The notes under the pieces: generated by a model
Database searches by the model: none
Seen by the model: the letters and a program-made list of their open reading frames with translations, nothing else
What the model was told of the DNA's origin: nothing
Shown here: positions 1-12,724 of the stretch, in pieces
Numbering within the stretch: the stretch's first letter is position 1
Layout: each line of letters begins with the position of its first letter
Assembly: GCA_028551475.1 (NCBI GenBank)
Contig: CM052357.1
Span: 11,641,931 to 11,705,930 of the forward strand
Origin: Casuarina equisetifolia
Taxonomy: Eukaryota; Streptophyta; Magnoliopsida; Fagales; Casuarinaceae
Reading direction: 5' to 3'
DNA length: 64,000 nucleotides
Translations under genes and position numbers: made by a program

Positions 1-1868
1 CACAGTGCCCGAGTGCCAGAGTGCCAGAGTGTGGAAATAATAGTCTGGATGAGGGCAACACGGTAAAAGTGCCGTAGTGGCGGGCAACCTGCGTGGCTTT
101 TGTGCTGGCGGAGGACGCAAGTCGACTTGCGGGCCCCACCGAAGAAGGAAAAGGTACAATCGTGTGATCCAGACCGTCCATCTTTCTACCCGCTGAGTCT
201 ACGTACATCGGGAGGACTAAAAGTCAGTTGTGCCGTGGAGGGCCCGCGCACCTTTTCTGTTGGTAGTGGGGACCACCATCAGTGTCGTTTTGCTCTTTGA
301 CTGCACTGGCTTTTCAAGGGCATATGGTAGGATAGTAAATAAGGATGAAAGTCCGTGCATTAGAGACGTACGGAATTCGCTCCTGCCGTTTCTCAGAATT
401 CCCGCGCCCAGGGCCAGGTTATCGTACAAATGGACGGACATCGGTCCTTGTCTCGTTGCGCGTTCTTGCATTGTGGCAGCGTGGTTGGTACTACGTGCTC
501 CGCTTCTAGAATAGCATCATTTCATTCCAATCACAGATTGCCACGTCTACTCAAAAACTTCCACGTTGTAGTAATAATGATCGACACCATTTTTCCACCA
601 TTTTGAACGCGCTCTGTGTTAGTGCTAGTCTGAAGGGTATCAGTCTTTTACCCTTTTTGCATTGCGTGGACGGCTAAGAGCAAAGGTTCCATCTTAGGAT
701 TGCGCAATAGTTCACGCAATTCGTGTTAGGATCTTGAATGGGAAAAGATGTCAAAAGAAAATAAAGGAGCTTAGAAGAGATCGACGGTCTACTATTTACA
801 AAAGGCAGAGGGTCGAAAGAAGGAAAAAGAAGATTGTGCGTAAAAGGTAGCCCCTGGCGTACAAAGTTGTCTTATTGTGCAGAAGATGGGGAGTGTTAAA
901 GCGGCGCAATATCAACCCCTCTACTTTGGTCAAATGCGGCTAGGCTTTTTTGGTTCCTTTTGCCACTTCTGCCTTCGCGGAGCCAGGTCCCTCGTAAACA
1001 AGCAAGCAAGAGGAGAAACTTTGGCACTGACTGATAAACCCCTATAATGTTATTGCAGCGGGAAAGGTTTAGATTGTTACTAATGGCCCAGAAGTCCTCA
1101 GTGAGTTATCAGTCACAAACACGTTTTTTAACGCGACAACGCTAGTCCACGGGGGGATAAGGCTAGTCTTTTGTAACCTAAAGCCGTCCAATTCAACAAT
1201 TTCTATTTCTGGCCGGTTGATGGCGAACATAAACAACCCACTGTCTGCATTGAAACCTTCATGACGTGAGAGAGATTCCGCCTTTGAATGGTGATGGAAA
1301 GGCAGGGTTTTTCCGCAAAACATATGCTTTTTGTAGTCGTGCTTTACTGTTTTTCATGATTTTGAGAAACAAATACTTTGTGTGCGACCTGTAGACAATC
1401 AGCTCTCTGAACAATTATTTACTTACCTGGTCTTTTGTGTAACCAAAAGAGTTTCATCAGAAAGCCCTTTTTGAAACCGTAAAGACCTTTCATCTTTTTA
1501 AAGGTCTCGGTCGTGACTAGAATGCCCATTTTTCTTACAAGGAAAGGGTTTCCCTCGAACCTCTCAAAATGATAGAAATGTACAACCAAAAACACAAAAA
1601 TCATTAACGTCTTAACTAAGGGAAACGGACCTGCTGTCAGTAACTCTATTGTTGGTCTTAGCTGTTCTAAAAAGGCATACCCAAAGGTCTTGCCGCACTT
1701 TAGATAAACAAACCAAGAGATCAAGGGTGGATTCCCAGATCTAAGTTCTATATGTTATTGGGCTCGAATAAAACTCGCTGAGTATAAATCAATTATGTGA
1801 CAAACAATTCCATGTTAACTTCAAATCATGTCATTGCATTTTAAAGCATTTTAGAAATAAAACTTCAT
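1..1868. other. Unassigned sequence with two protein-like minus-strand ORFs
   Basis: No gene is recognised here. The first kilobase is less AT-rich than the rest and looks like ordinary upstream DNA. On the minus strand, an open stretch at 1419-1724 ends in a basic segment followed at once by a sequence like a splice donor (CAG then GTAAGT). Another open stretch lies downstream at 1069-1323. Together they could be exons of an unrecognised gene or chance ORFs. No known motif was seen, and the two may be unrelated. Confidence 0.3.
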
Positions 1869-2540
1869 TCATTGGTAAGAGGCTAGGAAACAAATGCATT
1901 AGTTCTAGGAGAAACTCTTTTGCTGGATATATGTTTAGTTGTGAATGATAATGAAGATGCAAGGTTATGACATAGAAAACTAGGAGATTGTAGTTTCGGA
2001 CTTTTAGAAGTCTTGTCTAAAAGAGAACTTGTAATAGGACTACCAAAATAAAATTGAGTGATTAGAAAAAATGCGAAGCTTGTGCAAAAAGGGAACAAAC
2101 ATAGAATAAGCTTCATTGATAAGCTAGATATCTCAACCACTATACTGCTACAATTATTACATATTGATCTTTTTGGACCAATGAGAACAACTAATTTAAG
2201 TGGAAAATACTATGCTTTTGTATTTGTAGATGATTACTCTAGATATATTTAGGTCTATCTTTTAGCAAATAAAGACAATAATTTGAGAAGTTCTCTTACT
2301 TTTGCTAGAGAATTCAAAATGTAAAAGGTCTAACTATTACCAAAATAAAAACAAATCATGGTAAAAAATTGAAAATCGTTGTTTTAAAAACTTATGCAAT
2401 CAAAAGTTAATCACTCATAACTTTTCAACACTAAGAACTCCATAACAAAGTAGGGTAATAGAAACAAAGAATAGGACAATATAGCAAGAACAATGTTATC
2501 TCATAATTCAGGTTATTCTAAGGCAAACAATGTTATGTCA
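1869..2540 (+). mobile_element. Ty1/copia pol fossil (pre-integrase and integrase part)
   Basis: The plus strand reads as a Copia polyprotein fragment. It begins with a GAG-pre-integrase region (a W/R-K-L-G-type segment followed by a C-x-x-C knuckle near 2070). Next is the start of the integrase core with the family phrase HIDLFGP near 2165 and a VDDYSRY motif near 2230. Last is the later integrase region resembling RTPQQNGV-ERKNRTL near 2430-2500. No LTR, reverse transcriptase or gag was found. The fragment is broken in several places and looks old. It is a fossil with no function. Confidence 0.75.
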
Positions 2541-2700
2541 TAGATGCTCCATGCGAGCCAGGTGACGTCACAACTAATGTGCCGAGTGGGAACAACATAG
2601 GCATGTAGCTTGCGCATAGCATGGACATGTAGTGAGCGAGCAGTGTAGACAAGCAGCAAGTGCTCAATGCAGACATGTAGCCAGCGTGTAGTGCATAAAC

Positions 2701-3028
2701 TGTAATGGTATTCAATCACAAAGGAAGATAAGGGATTCTATTGCAAGATCTCCCTTCCAAAGCACATAAAAGCCTCCTAATAACACATTCAAACATTCCC
2801 CAAGACAAAATAGCTCTCGGAACTAACCTGGAAAGCTAGATTTGGCAGCACTCCAACCTTTGTGGATGGACGGTGTAGAGAATACAACAAGTTCAACGAT
2901 GATCTTTCTCTCTCCGCATCCTTCTCTTTTATCCCCCTTCTTAACTTTTCCATTCTCCAACCAAAACACACCACATAAATTAGTATTTAAATTACCATTG
3001 TGCCTTTCTAGACTCTTGGCTCGTTACA
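2701..3028 (-). repeat. 3' LTR of the chromovirus
   Basis: It begins TGTAACGAG and ends CATTACA on the element strand. It pairs with 7958-8285 at the same length. Confidence 0.88.
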
Positions 3029-3089
3029 ATCCCTACCCTTTCAACAAATCCTTTTCCTCAAGGATTTATTTTGAATTAGGGAAATTGCC

Positions 3090-4240
3090 TTTGGATGGAT
3101 TCAATATCCTCCCAAGTTGAGGTGCACTCTGGGGAGTCTGACCACTAAATTAAAAGATCCACTCCAGCCTCATCGCCCCTCCTCACCGTACGTTGATCCA
3201 AAACCTTAGGTGGCTCCATAAGTAATCTACGTTTTCCATCCAACATAGGTATTCTTGGATACATCTTACAATGCATACTAATAGCTTTCTTAAGTTGTGA
3301 CACATGGAAAATGGGATGAATAGTGGCATTTGGTGGGAGTGCTAATTTATAAACTACTTTTCCAATGCATTGGAGGATCATGAAGGGACCGTAATAGCGG
3401 GGAGATAGCTTATAATCCCACCTTTGAGAGAGAGAATGCTGGTGATAGGGCTGAATCTTTAAATACACTAAATCCCTAATTGCAAACTCATGTTCTACCC
3501 TCTTCTTGTTTGCATAGAGTATCATATGATCTTGACTTGCCTAAAAATGAGAACGAATTAGTTGTAGCCTCTATACACGCTCTTGCAAAAAATCCTTAAC
3601 ATTTTCATTAGGTGGCTTCGTAATTATGGTAAGGTGATTGTCTAGGTTTGTAACCATATAGGGCTTCAAAAAGGGTCATTTTGAGGGAAGAATGATAGTT
3701 AATATTATACCACCATTCAACCAAGGCAAGCAACAAATACCATCTTTTAGGCCTTTCACCACTAGAACATCTCAGATATTATTCCAAACATTGGTTAACT
3801 CTTTCTGTTTGCCCATCTATTTGAGGATGATAGGAGGTACTATGGTGAAGCTTCACACCTAAAATTCTGAACAATTCCTCCCAAAATTTACTAAAAAATA
3901 AAGCATCCCTATCACTTACAATGACCATGGGAAGACCATGCAACTTTCCAACTCCCTCCATAAAAATGGCAACTACCTATGAAGCTGAAAAGGGATGACT
4001 TAACCCATACAATGTGCATATTTAGTAAAATGGTTTACTACCACTAGTATGATATCTTTACCTTCACTTTTGGGTAGCCCCTCAATGAAATCCATGTTGA
4101 TCTCTTGCCATGCATGGTCTAGAATCTTTAAGGGTTGCAATCAGCCTAGATATGGTACCCTTTTTGATTTGTACCTTTGACAAACATCACACCGAGATAT
4201 ACAATCAGCCATCATTTGTTTCATAACAAGCCAATAAAAG
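3090..4240 (-). pseudogene. Chromovirus integrase and chromodomain-like region (fossil)
   Basis: The open segment at 3779-3961 carries integrase-core text (VSDRD, then [14 protein letters not shown]). The open segment at 3145-3525 carries the integrase C-terminal motif FHVSQLKK, followed by a chromodomain-like stretch that runs on to about 3090 (TWED). The zinc-binding and GLPKSEG parts of integrase can be read at 4060-4200. It is a broken fossil. Confidence 0.8.
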
Positions 4241-4669
4241 TGTTGCTAAATTCTCTTGATCGTTCCTGTAATTCCAAAATGCCTACCAATACCAGAATTA
4301 TGCAATTGTTGAATAATGGTTTTTCATAATTTACCATGACTCCCCACCACTATCCTACCATGATACCTCAACAACCCATTGTTCAAGCTATACCTTGGAT
4401 GACTATTAGGGTTTACCACAAAGCCTTCCAAAATAGGTAGTTACCTTTGTATCTCCTTCATAACTTTGTATCACTTCTTGCACCTAAAGTGGCAGAAGAG
4501 TAGAAGTAGCTTGTAGCTAAAGGGGCTCCTCTTCAAAAGGAAGCCAAGAGTGCATCTGCTACCTAATTCTCATGGCCCTTACGGTATTGGATCTTATAAT
4601 CAAATCTTAATAACTTAGTAAGCCATTTTTGTTGGATCGGGGTGGTAACTCTTTATTCTAATAAATACT

Positions 4670-6406
4670 TCAGACTAAAGTGATCAATTTGAATGATAAA
4701 ATGATTACCAAGTAAGTAAGATCTCCATCTATGAACTGCCTCACAATTGCTAGTAACTCTTTCTCATATGTAGAAAGTCCCAAATGTTTCATTGATAAGG
4801 CTTTGCTCAAGTAAGTAGTAAGACGCCCTTTTTGCATCAGGAACACGCCTATACCGCCATAACTAGCATTTGTTTCTACAATAAATTGCTTAGCAAAATC
4901 AAGTGGGGCCAATACTAATATAGAACTCATCGTTTGCTTTAACTTTTCAAATGCATGCTCGGCTATCTCATCCCATCTAAGCCCATTTTTCCATAACAAA
5001 AGAGTTAATGGCCTAGTAAGTTGACCATAATTCTTTGTAAATCTCCGATAATAACTTGTTAGCCCCAAAAACCCACGTAATTCTCTAATAGATGTGGGTT
5101 GTAGCCACTGTAACATACTTTCAACCTTCGAAGTATTAACTTCAATTCCTTTTCCTAAAACAATAAGGCTAAGATAATCAACTTGACATTGGGCAAAAGA
5201 GCATTTACTTAGCAAAAAACTGATGGTCTTGTAGCCTGCGTAGAACCAAATGGAGGTGATGACAATGGCTCAGTAAATCTGGACTATATACCTAAATATC
5301 ATTAAAGAATATTAGAATAAATTTTCTTAAGTACGACTGGAAAACGAAGTTCATGAGAGCTTGAAATGTAGTGGGTGTGTTTGTTAGTCTAAAAGGTATG
5401 ACCAAGAACTCATAATGCCCTTAATGGATTCTAAAAGCTGTCTTGTAAACATCTATAGAATGCATCCGCACTTAATGATATCTGGACCTCAAATCTAGTT
5501 TAGAAAACCAAGTAGCTTCATGTAATTCATCTAGCAATTCATTAATAACTAAAATGAGAAATTTATCTTTAAGAGTGAGATCATTCAAAGCCTGATAGTT
5601 TACACAAAAATGTCATGTCCCATCACTTTTCCTTACTAATAAGATTGGAGAGGCAAGAGGCAAAAGGGCTAGTGTTATGGTGAATAATTCCTATGCCTAA
5701 CATCACTTCTACCATTCTCTCAATTTAGTTCACGTCCAAGTCAAAAGGGGATACGATGATTAAACTTTCATGGATGAGGAAGCTTTGTATAGGTTTCAAA
5801 AACATCTATGAACTCCACCAAGAGACTAGTTATCTCCAAAGGCATTACATCTGAAATAATAATTGACTATAATTGTTCCGACTCCCATTCACACGAACTA
5901 GTAAGGCTTATTGCTGACAAAAAATCATCTCATCTATCTAATCCCTTAAGGGTAACTTTCTGCTCTACCACATGCACTAATAACACATTACCTTCAATAT
6001 CCAACTAGATTGGGTTAACATATTGGATCCATTGCATGCCAAGTACCATATCATAGCCACCTAATGGCAATAGCTAAACATCTGATCTAAACTCATGTCC
6101 TTGAATGCACCATAGAAAATTGTGACATCTTTGATTCCCTGTTAACTGGGATCCCCCAGCTACTTTAACCGCAAATGGAGTAACATTCTCTACCACACAA
6201 CCAATTCTTTCAACAACTTTTGAATCCACAAAGTTATGTAAAGACCTTGTGTTGAATAAAATAGTAATGACAATTTCAAAACTAGTAGCTTCCATTTTAA
6301 AGGTAGCTAGAAAGTCTCCTCTTGAGATCTCAAACGCAGAAAGTGCCCCCGCTATCTCCTCACTCTGAACTGGTTCTACAAGTTCACCACTCACATTCAG
6401 AGCCAC
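4670..6406 (-). pseudogene. Chromovirus protease and RT/RNase H region (fossil)
   Basis: The open segment at 4670-5215 (181 aa) is typical gypsy RT thumb plus RNase H. It contains LRGFLGLTSYYRRF, a segment where RNase H usually has its first Asp, and a STYEKELLAIV motif. The segment at 6074-6406 holds a retropepsin-like region (NTRSLHNF). The intervening RT fingers and palm are readable only in pieces. It is a broken fossil. Confidence 0.8.
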
Positions 6407-6429
6407 CTCAATAGTCTCTTTAATGTCCT

Positions 6430-7890
6430 CAACCTAATACAATTGTTTACTGTTACAACAGTGACCAGAAACCCACTTTTCATCACAATAATAACCTAAA
6501 CCCTTGTCTTTTCTTTCTTGCATTTGTGCATATGTAATACATTTAACTAGCTAGCAAGAAGAACTTTATGCAAATGGGGTAGTAACTGGAGCTTTAGAGC
6601 CACCACTAGCATGAGATCAAATCACTATTTCTAAATTCTGTTGTTTACAAAAACCTCGAGACCTGCTGGCTTGAATTTCTAATTGTTGTTCTTGTGCCAA
6701 AGTCAATTGATATGCTTCTTCTAAATCCACCAAATGTAAGAAAATTAACTAAGACTGTAAGTTTGGTCTAAAACCCTGCATATAATAACCTACAAGAGAA
6801 ATTCTTTGAAATACCTAGGTTTTGGAAACTAATTATAGCTTTAAGTTTTGCAAACTTTTCAATATTTATGCTGTTGTACCCAACTATTTCACCTAATAAA
6901 AGTTTGTAATAATAAGTTTATTTTCATTAATGGCAAAACGCCAACAAACATCCACTGAAATTGATCCCAACTAATTCTCCCACGAGTTCTCCAATAATAA
7001 CAATACCATCTAGCAGCATTTTCTTCCATATATATAGAAAGGCAAATTTAACTTTTGAATGATCATCGACATCTTTAAATTGAAAGAAAGTATCACACTT
7101 ATCTAGCCATTCACGAGGATCTTGACCATCAAACTTTGGAAAATCAACTTAGGGAAACCAAGAATAGGAGTTATGTACCTTAGAATTGGCATTTTCATGG
7201 TGTTGGTGACCTCCAGAATGCCCCCAGTGAAAATTTAGGCTGGAATTGTCCTTCCACAGAGGTGGACGCGATGGTTCCAATGGCGGACAGGGCGATAGCC
7301 AACCACCTCTTCCGACAGAATGACTGCTATAACCTTCTGAATTTCACCTCCAATCACACCCTGAGGTCAGATTAGCTGAAGGATTACCCTCAGCGACTAG
7401 ATCTACGTCAGAATATGGGCTGTCAGTGGGCCATTTTGTCGTGCTAGTGGACGGCTCCCAACTGAGAAGAGTCAAATGTTGAGCTGAAAATGGGTTAACA
7501 ACGTCTTCTGGGTTTGGTGCTCCAGTTGAACGCATGGTTTTGGGGTTGGCTGTTTTTCGGTGACCCAACACACATTCCATGGATAGGGTATGGTGTGCGA
7601 CCAATTGCTTTTCCTTTTCTTATGCAATAACATCCTTAAAAAAAATAGGACCCTCAGGCTCAATTGCAACCAATTGGACCTTGCTGGAAATAAGTGAATC
7701 TGCCTTTCCGTGCCACTAGTTGAGCTGCCACTATTTCTAAGACCCTTGCCACACGATTAACTTTGCTTTCAAGTGTTTCTAAATACCCATCTTGAAAAAG
7801 TGTCAAGGCCCTTAAAGCAGAAGTGGTCTCACAAACATGGTCCTCCAACTTGGCTTCCAAGGCTTTTAGATGTGAGTCTAGGATTGCCAT
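6430..7890 (-). pseudogene. Chromovirus gag region (fossil)
   Basis: This region lies between the protease and the 5' LTR. The open stretch at 7660-7890 is helical and coiled-coil-like (LEAKLEDHV... LESKVNRVARVLE), as in chromovirus gag N-termini. The weak zinc-knuckle area lies near 6450. Several breaks are present. Confidence 0.6.
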
Positions 7891-7957
7891 AGCTTGATTC
7901 TTGGTAACAACTATGATTCCTAACCCTACAACACTAGATCAGCACTCCAATATCACT

Positions 7958-8285
7958 TGTAATGATATTCAATAACAAAGGAAGATAAGGGATTCTACTA
8001 CAAGATTTCCCTTCCAAAGCACATAAAAGCCTCCTAATAACACATTTAGACATTCCCCAAGACAAAATAGTTCTCAGAACTAACTTGGAAAGCTAGATCC
8101 AGCGACACTCCCGCCTTTGTGGATGGATGGTGCAGAGAATACGTCAAGTTTGACGATGATCTTTCTCTCTCTACTTCCTTCTCTTTTATCCCCCTTTTTG
8201 ACTTGTCCATTCTCTAGCTAAAACACACCGCATAAATTAGTATTTAAATTACCACTATGCCCTTTTAGACTCTCGGCTCGTTATA
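7958..8285 (-). repeat. 5' LTR of the chromovirus
   Basis: It is 328 bp and pairs with 2701-3028. A PBS-like sequence lies directly inside it. Its outer 125 bp are also present in the tandem copy at 8618-8742. Confidence 0.88.
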
Positions 8286-9074
8286 GAAACATAGCCTAGT
8301 GAGGACTAGCAGAATGCGTGGGTTGCAAACCAAGACACTACAGAAACTGTACAAAAGTTGTTTGACAAATTAACACAAAGAAGAATTCATCAACTAAGGA
8401 GTTGATGACAAGTTATCCTAAGTTGCAATTGATAGTAAGAAATAATTTCAAGTAAGAAGGGGATTTCAAATCAAGAGGGAAAGTATAGGGAAGGAAAGTA
8501 TAGGAAGGGCAAGTTGACTTCAGAAAATGGCTAAGTAGGAAAAGGAAAAAACAATACAACAAAATACCAGAGATGTTCAAAGTGTAGCTTCAAAAGATAA
8601 AGGAGGTATAAGGAAACCTTTCTCTCTCTACTTCCTTCTCTTTTATCCCCTTTTTCGACTTGTCCATTCTCTAGCTAAAACACACCGCATAAATTAGTAT
8701 TTAAATTACCACTATGCCTTTTTAGACTCTCGGCTCGTTATAGAAACATAGCCTAGTGAGGACTAGCAGAATGCGTGGGTTGCAAACCAAGACACTACAG
8801 AAACTGTACAAAAGTTGTTTGACAAATTAACACAAAGAAGAATTCATCAACTAAGGAGTTGATGACAAGTTATCCTAAGTTGCAATTGATAGTAAGAAAT
8901 AATTTCAAGTAAGAAGGGGATTTCAAATCAAGAGGGAAAGTATAGGGAAGGAAAGTATAGGAAGGGCAAGTTGACTTCAGAAAATGGCTAAGTAGGAAAA
9001 GGAAAAAACAATACAACAAAATACCAGAGATGTTCAAAGTGTAGCTTCAAAAGATAAAGGAGGTATAAGGAAAC
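8161..9074. repeat. 457-bp direct tandem duplication (8161-8617, 8618-9074)
   Basis: Two head-to-tail copies of 457 bp have the same length and only three differences by eye (two in the C/T run near the start, one near the LTR end). Each copy holds 125 bp of the chromovirus LTR end plus 332 bp of the flanking LINE-like DNA. The unit crosses the insertion border, so it duplicated after that insertion, and recently. An assembly artefact is possible. Confidence 0.92.
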
Positions 9075-9686
9075 TAGAAAATAAAAGCTATAGGAGGTAG
9101 AATATTATGAAAATGATTTTGACTTATGAAAAAGTTAAAAGGACAAAGAATCTAAAAAATACAGAAGGGTTTGACATAAGGAAGCAAGTTTTAAGTAAAG
9201 GCAATGATTCAAAGGAAACAAGGTCGAAGAATTAATTTAGGGTATTTTTAGAGGAGGACTTGGAGAATAAAAGGATCAATATTAAATGCAATATAATGCA
9301 GAAGAAAAAGGACAAGGAAGAAACCCAAAAAGAAAATAATAGCTTAGATAGCAAGTCACTTGCCATGGATGGTAATATACTTTCCATTTATCATATCTAG
9401 TTTCATTATATGGAATATTAAAAGATTAAGTCCTCTAAATAAAATGGATTTTCTTAAATAGGAATCCAAGAAGAATAGAGTATCTTTAGTAGCTCATTTA
9501 GAGCCAAAACATTATGGTGAGCAATTAAGCCAAACGGCTAGGAGGTTGATGTTTTTCAACTATTTACATTATAATCTAGAAAACATGCATATATGGTTAC
9601 TGTAGAAAACCGATGCAAGAGTAGTACTACTTGAATTTTCAAGTTAAAGTGTTACGATGGATGTGCAGATGGGGGAAAATAATTTT
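8286..9686 (+). mobile_element. L1-type LINE, 5' segment
   Basis: This is the left part of a plant L1-type LINE, resumed at 20695. At about 9400-9660 the plus strand reads like the start of the ORF2 endonuclease: an IIWNIK-L-P-NK segment, then a VSLVAHLEPK segment like the usual LLETK motif. The purine-rich DNA before it (8290-9390) probably holds ORF1 and the spacer; no ORF1 domain was recognised with certainty. Many stops show it is dead. The reading breaks off at 9686, where an LTR starts, and the matching continuation begins at 20695. The 457-bp duplication at 8161-9074 lies partly inside it. Confidence 0.65.
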
Positions 9687-9902
9687 TGATAAATATACTG
9701 TTTTGATGATATAAATAGAAATTGCATTAGTCTTTTAATTAAATTATTTTTGGCCAAATGTTGATTATAAAACTTCTTATGAGCAGACCACATTAACAAT
9801 GAGTAAAGTAATGAATGCCTAGGCCTAAAAGTCTAGACCAAGCGAAACAAAACTCAAGACAAGCCCAAATGTTGATCTGCTAAAAGATCTTATGTGACCC
9901 AG

Positions 9903-11155
9903 TGTTCGGTGAAATCTAAATGCAAGTGAACATGTCGAACAAGTAATATAATGATAAGAAAGATATCGTCCTACAGAGATTGATGATTACTAGACCAACT
10001 AATTACTAACGGTGAATAACTCCTAGAATTTATCTAGCAAACCAAATTGATGGATGATAGATTAACTAACTAAGTCTAAGAAAACTTAATAAAAGAAATA
10101 TGTTAGAGCATATGACTTCACCATAATTACTAGGTACTAATATTGATTATTTATGCTTGCAAGAGAGATAATATCTATGTGATGGCGGAATTTCCTAATT
10201 TATTTACTATCCTATGTCTAGGTATAGTAAACTTACTTAGTTCATTAATTCACTATATCTCTATATGTGAATTGAAACAAACCAAATGCATTAGGATTTA
10301 TGAATATTTCCAGTTTACACCAAAAGCCACACAAACAATATGGTATATGCCTATCCATATTTAATTTATGATTACATATTACAAGAAGCAACTGCATGCT
10401 ATTTCCTGTCGGTCTTTAACATGCAAATCAAGTCATCTAAGTGGTAGCTAATCACCTAAAAGCATTAAACTCTGTAATATGTAACTTCACATAAATAAAA
10501 TATCTTGCAAAACATAATAATCATAAGATTCATACCATCATAATTAGGTTACATCATAGCTCTAACAAAAATAAACTAAAACATAAAGAAATAATGAGGA
10601 AGAATGGTAATAAGAAATAAAGAAGGCATCTTGAATCCAAGAACAAGAAGTCTGTCACCCTTTTTGTCTTCTCTTCAAGAAAACCTTGAATTCTTGGCTT
10701 CTTTCTTGAGTTGTGCTCAATTTCCTCCTCTCCTCTTCTTTTGCCTCTTCTCTTCTCTTAAATAGGGTTTAGGTTTAGACCTATCTCCTATCCTAGTAGA
10801 ATTGGGTTTTAGAGACCTAAAACAATTGGGTTTTGAACTCTTAAATTAATTGAGACTTGAATTCTTAACATGACTAGGTTTTCTATTTATTTAGAAAACC
10901 CAACAACAATAGAAAATCTAATAACAATCATCCAAAGCCTAAGCCCATCTTGACTCTCTTAATCTTGATATTACAATTTTGCCACACAATAAGCATCAGG
11001 TTCTTCATGTTCATCCCTTTTCTCCTTACCTCCTTGTGCTACAAAAACAAGACAAATTCAAATAAATAAGAGGAGTTCAAATATTTTCTCATAAGCATTG
11101 TATTATTTATTACCTAAAAAATAGGTAAAATAACTCTATAAAAATAGAGTTATCA
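9903..11155 (-). repeat. 3' LTR of the Athila-type element
   Basis: On the plus strand it begins TGTTCGGTG and ends GAGTTATCA. It is 1253 bp and about 98.4% identical to 14612-15864 by eye. Confidence 0.93.
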
Positions 11156-12724
11156 ATACCCCCAAACTTAACATTTTGCTAGTCTTCTAGCAAAGGCAAT
11201 AAACAATATATGTTTTAGATAAAACCCCTTTATGATATTCTCCCATAATTGCTCAACTTAACAATTCAAAGAAAAATATAGCTTTCATCCAAACACCACA
11301 ATTGTTTCATAAGATAAGATAGACTCTTAACTATGTTGACCGCGCGTGTGTGTGTGTGTGAGTCCTCATCTTTTCAACTATATGCACTCCAAATAAATTC
11401 ACATTAATATGCAATCTCTCAAAATCGTTAACCAAACCTCATAGGTTTGCTTTTCATTCCTCTCTCCACTAATGTAAGCCAATCATTTAATCAAAAATCA
11501 ATAGGACTTTTATAAGCTTGTAATGTAAGGCTGGGCTAGGGGTAAGATGAAAGTCATTTAGGCTAAATTCACCGATGAACACATTGCTTTCTATGATCTA
11601 ATTTGAGCTTTTGTCACTTCCTTTCTTTGCTTTCTCTTTTTTTTTTTCGCAAATGATCTTTCTATCACCATTTCTTTCATTTATTTTTTTTCCAAAAATA
11701 CTTGATTTCACTTGGATTTTGACACTCACAAAAGTCACAATCATGCTTGCAATCATAAAGCAAGTAGTAGGACTAGAAATGTAACCATTATAATCTTATC
11801 TTGTTGATGACATCCAACTACTATGCAAAAGTCAATTATTGAACCTTTAGTTGCTTGAATTTGACAATAAGCAATAAGAGAATTCCATTCTTAGACAGAT
11901 GTTGCTTTTTTTTTTTTTGCATTCACAAAAGCAACATATTATGCTACATAATCATTGCAGTCAACATCCTTCCCCTCAACTTCTCTTCACTCAAATAGAC
12001 TTATATCCTAAAAATCAATATGTTCAAAGGTGTAGGACGAAAAGATAATTTGTCAAAGGCTCAAGAGTATATATACGTGGGTGTTAAACAAAAAAAATGG
12101 ATATGAATCAAGGCTCAGCGGGGTGACTGGTGATAAATAAATAAGGTTGGCTTGAAAGGCTCAAACGATCCAAAGAATGGCCTAAATAATTTTCTCAATT
12201 AGATGTAGCCTAGGATTTCACCTCAAGAGGAAATCAAACAAATTCTAAGATCCAGATGAGATTTAAGAAAATCACATACTTCACATGAATGTTTTCTAGA
12301 GATACACACAATTTCAAAAATGAAGGACTTTTAGTGCTCAATAGATGGATCAACATAATTAGAATCACACTTAACTCACACCACAATTGCAGGTTTGAAC
12401 AAAATCTATATCTTCCAAAGAATCACCAAGAATTCACAACAAGGGATGTAATCATGACATAAAAAAAAAATTTCAATCAGATTTAGCACAAAGATTCTTT
12501 CCTTACCCCCAAACTTGAATGAAGCATTGTCCTCAATGCAAAAACAAAAGAAATCAGTAATAAAGAAGGAATAAGAAAACTCCCTTGATTGCAGGTTGTA
12601 AAAATGGAGCTATGATGAGCATATGGTGACAGCCTTCTAACCAAACTACTAACAGAATACTTGGGTTGCCTCCCAAGAAGCGCTTGCTTTATAGTTTTCA
12701 GCCAAACTATCCTTCACATGTTGC
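11156..12724. other. Athila-type element internal spacer without recognisable pol
   Basis: This is AT-rich DNA between gag and the 3' LTR. It holds a short (GT)n run at 11343-11360, T and A runs near 11640, 11910 and 12460, and a GGGAGGCAACCC-like segment (minus strand, about 12664-12680) of a kind often seen after the coding region of Athila elements. No protein domain is seen. Confidence 0.6.

Larger units (their letters stand above)
2701..8285 (-). mobile_element. Ty3/gypsy chromovirus, old, both LTRs present
   Basis: This is an LTR retrotransposon read on the minus strand. Its two LTRs are 328 bp each (2701-3028 and 7958-8285). A primer-binding site resembling the initiator-Met tRNA type (TGGTATCAGAG-like) adjoins the 5' LTR at about 7940-7957. 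A purine tract (AAAGGGTAGGGAT) adjoins the 3' LTR at 3029-3041. The order gag, protease, RT/RNase H, integrase, chromodomain-like tail is that of chromoviruses. The flanks TAAAC (2696-2700) and GAAAC (8286-8290) look like a target-site duplication with one change. The LTRs differ at roughly 40 of 328 sites by eye (about 12%), so the insertion is old, and the coding region has many breaks. Confidence 0.88.

Noticed and set aside
10143-10364. 73-codon ORF, repeated at 14852-15073
   Set aside because: It is inside both Athila-type LTRs, antisense to the element, and has no known motif. The repetition comes from the LTR pair, not from a gene family.
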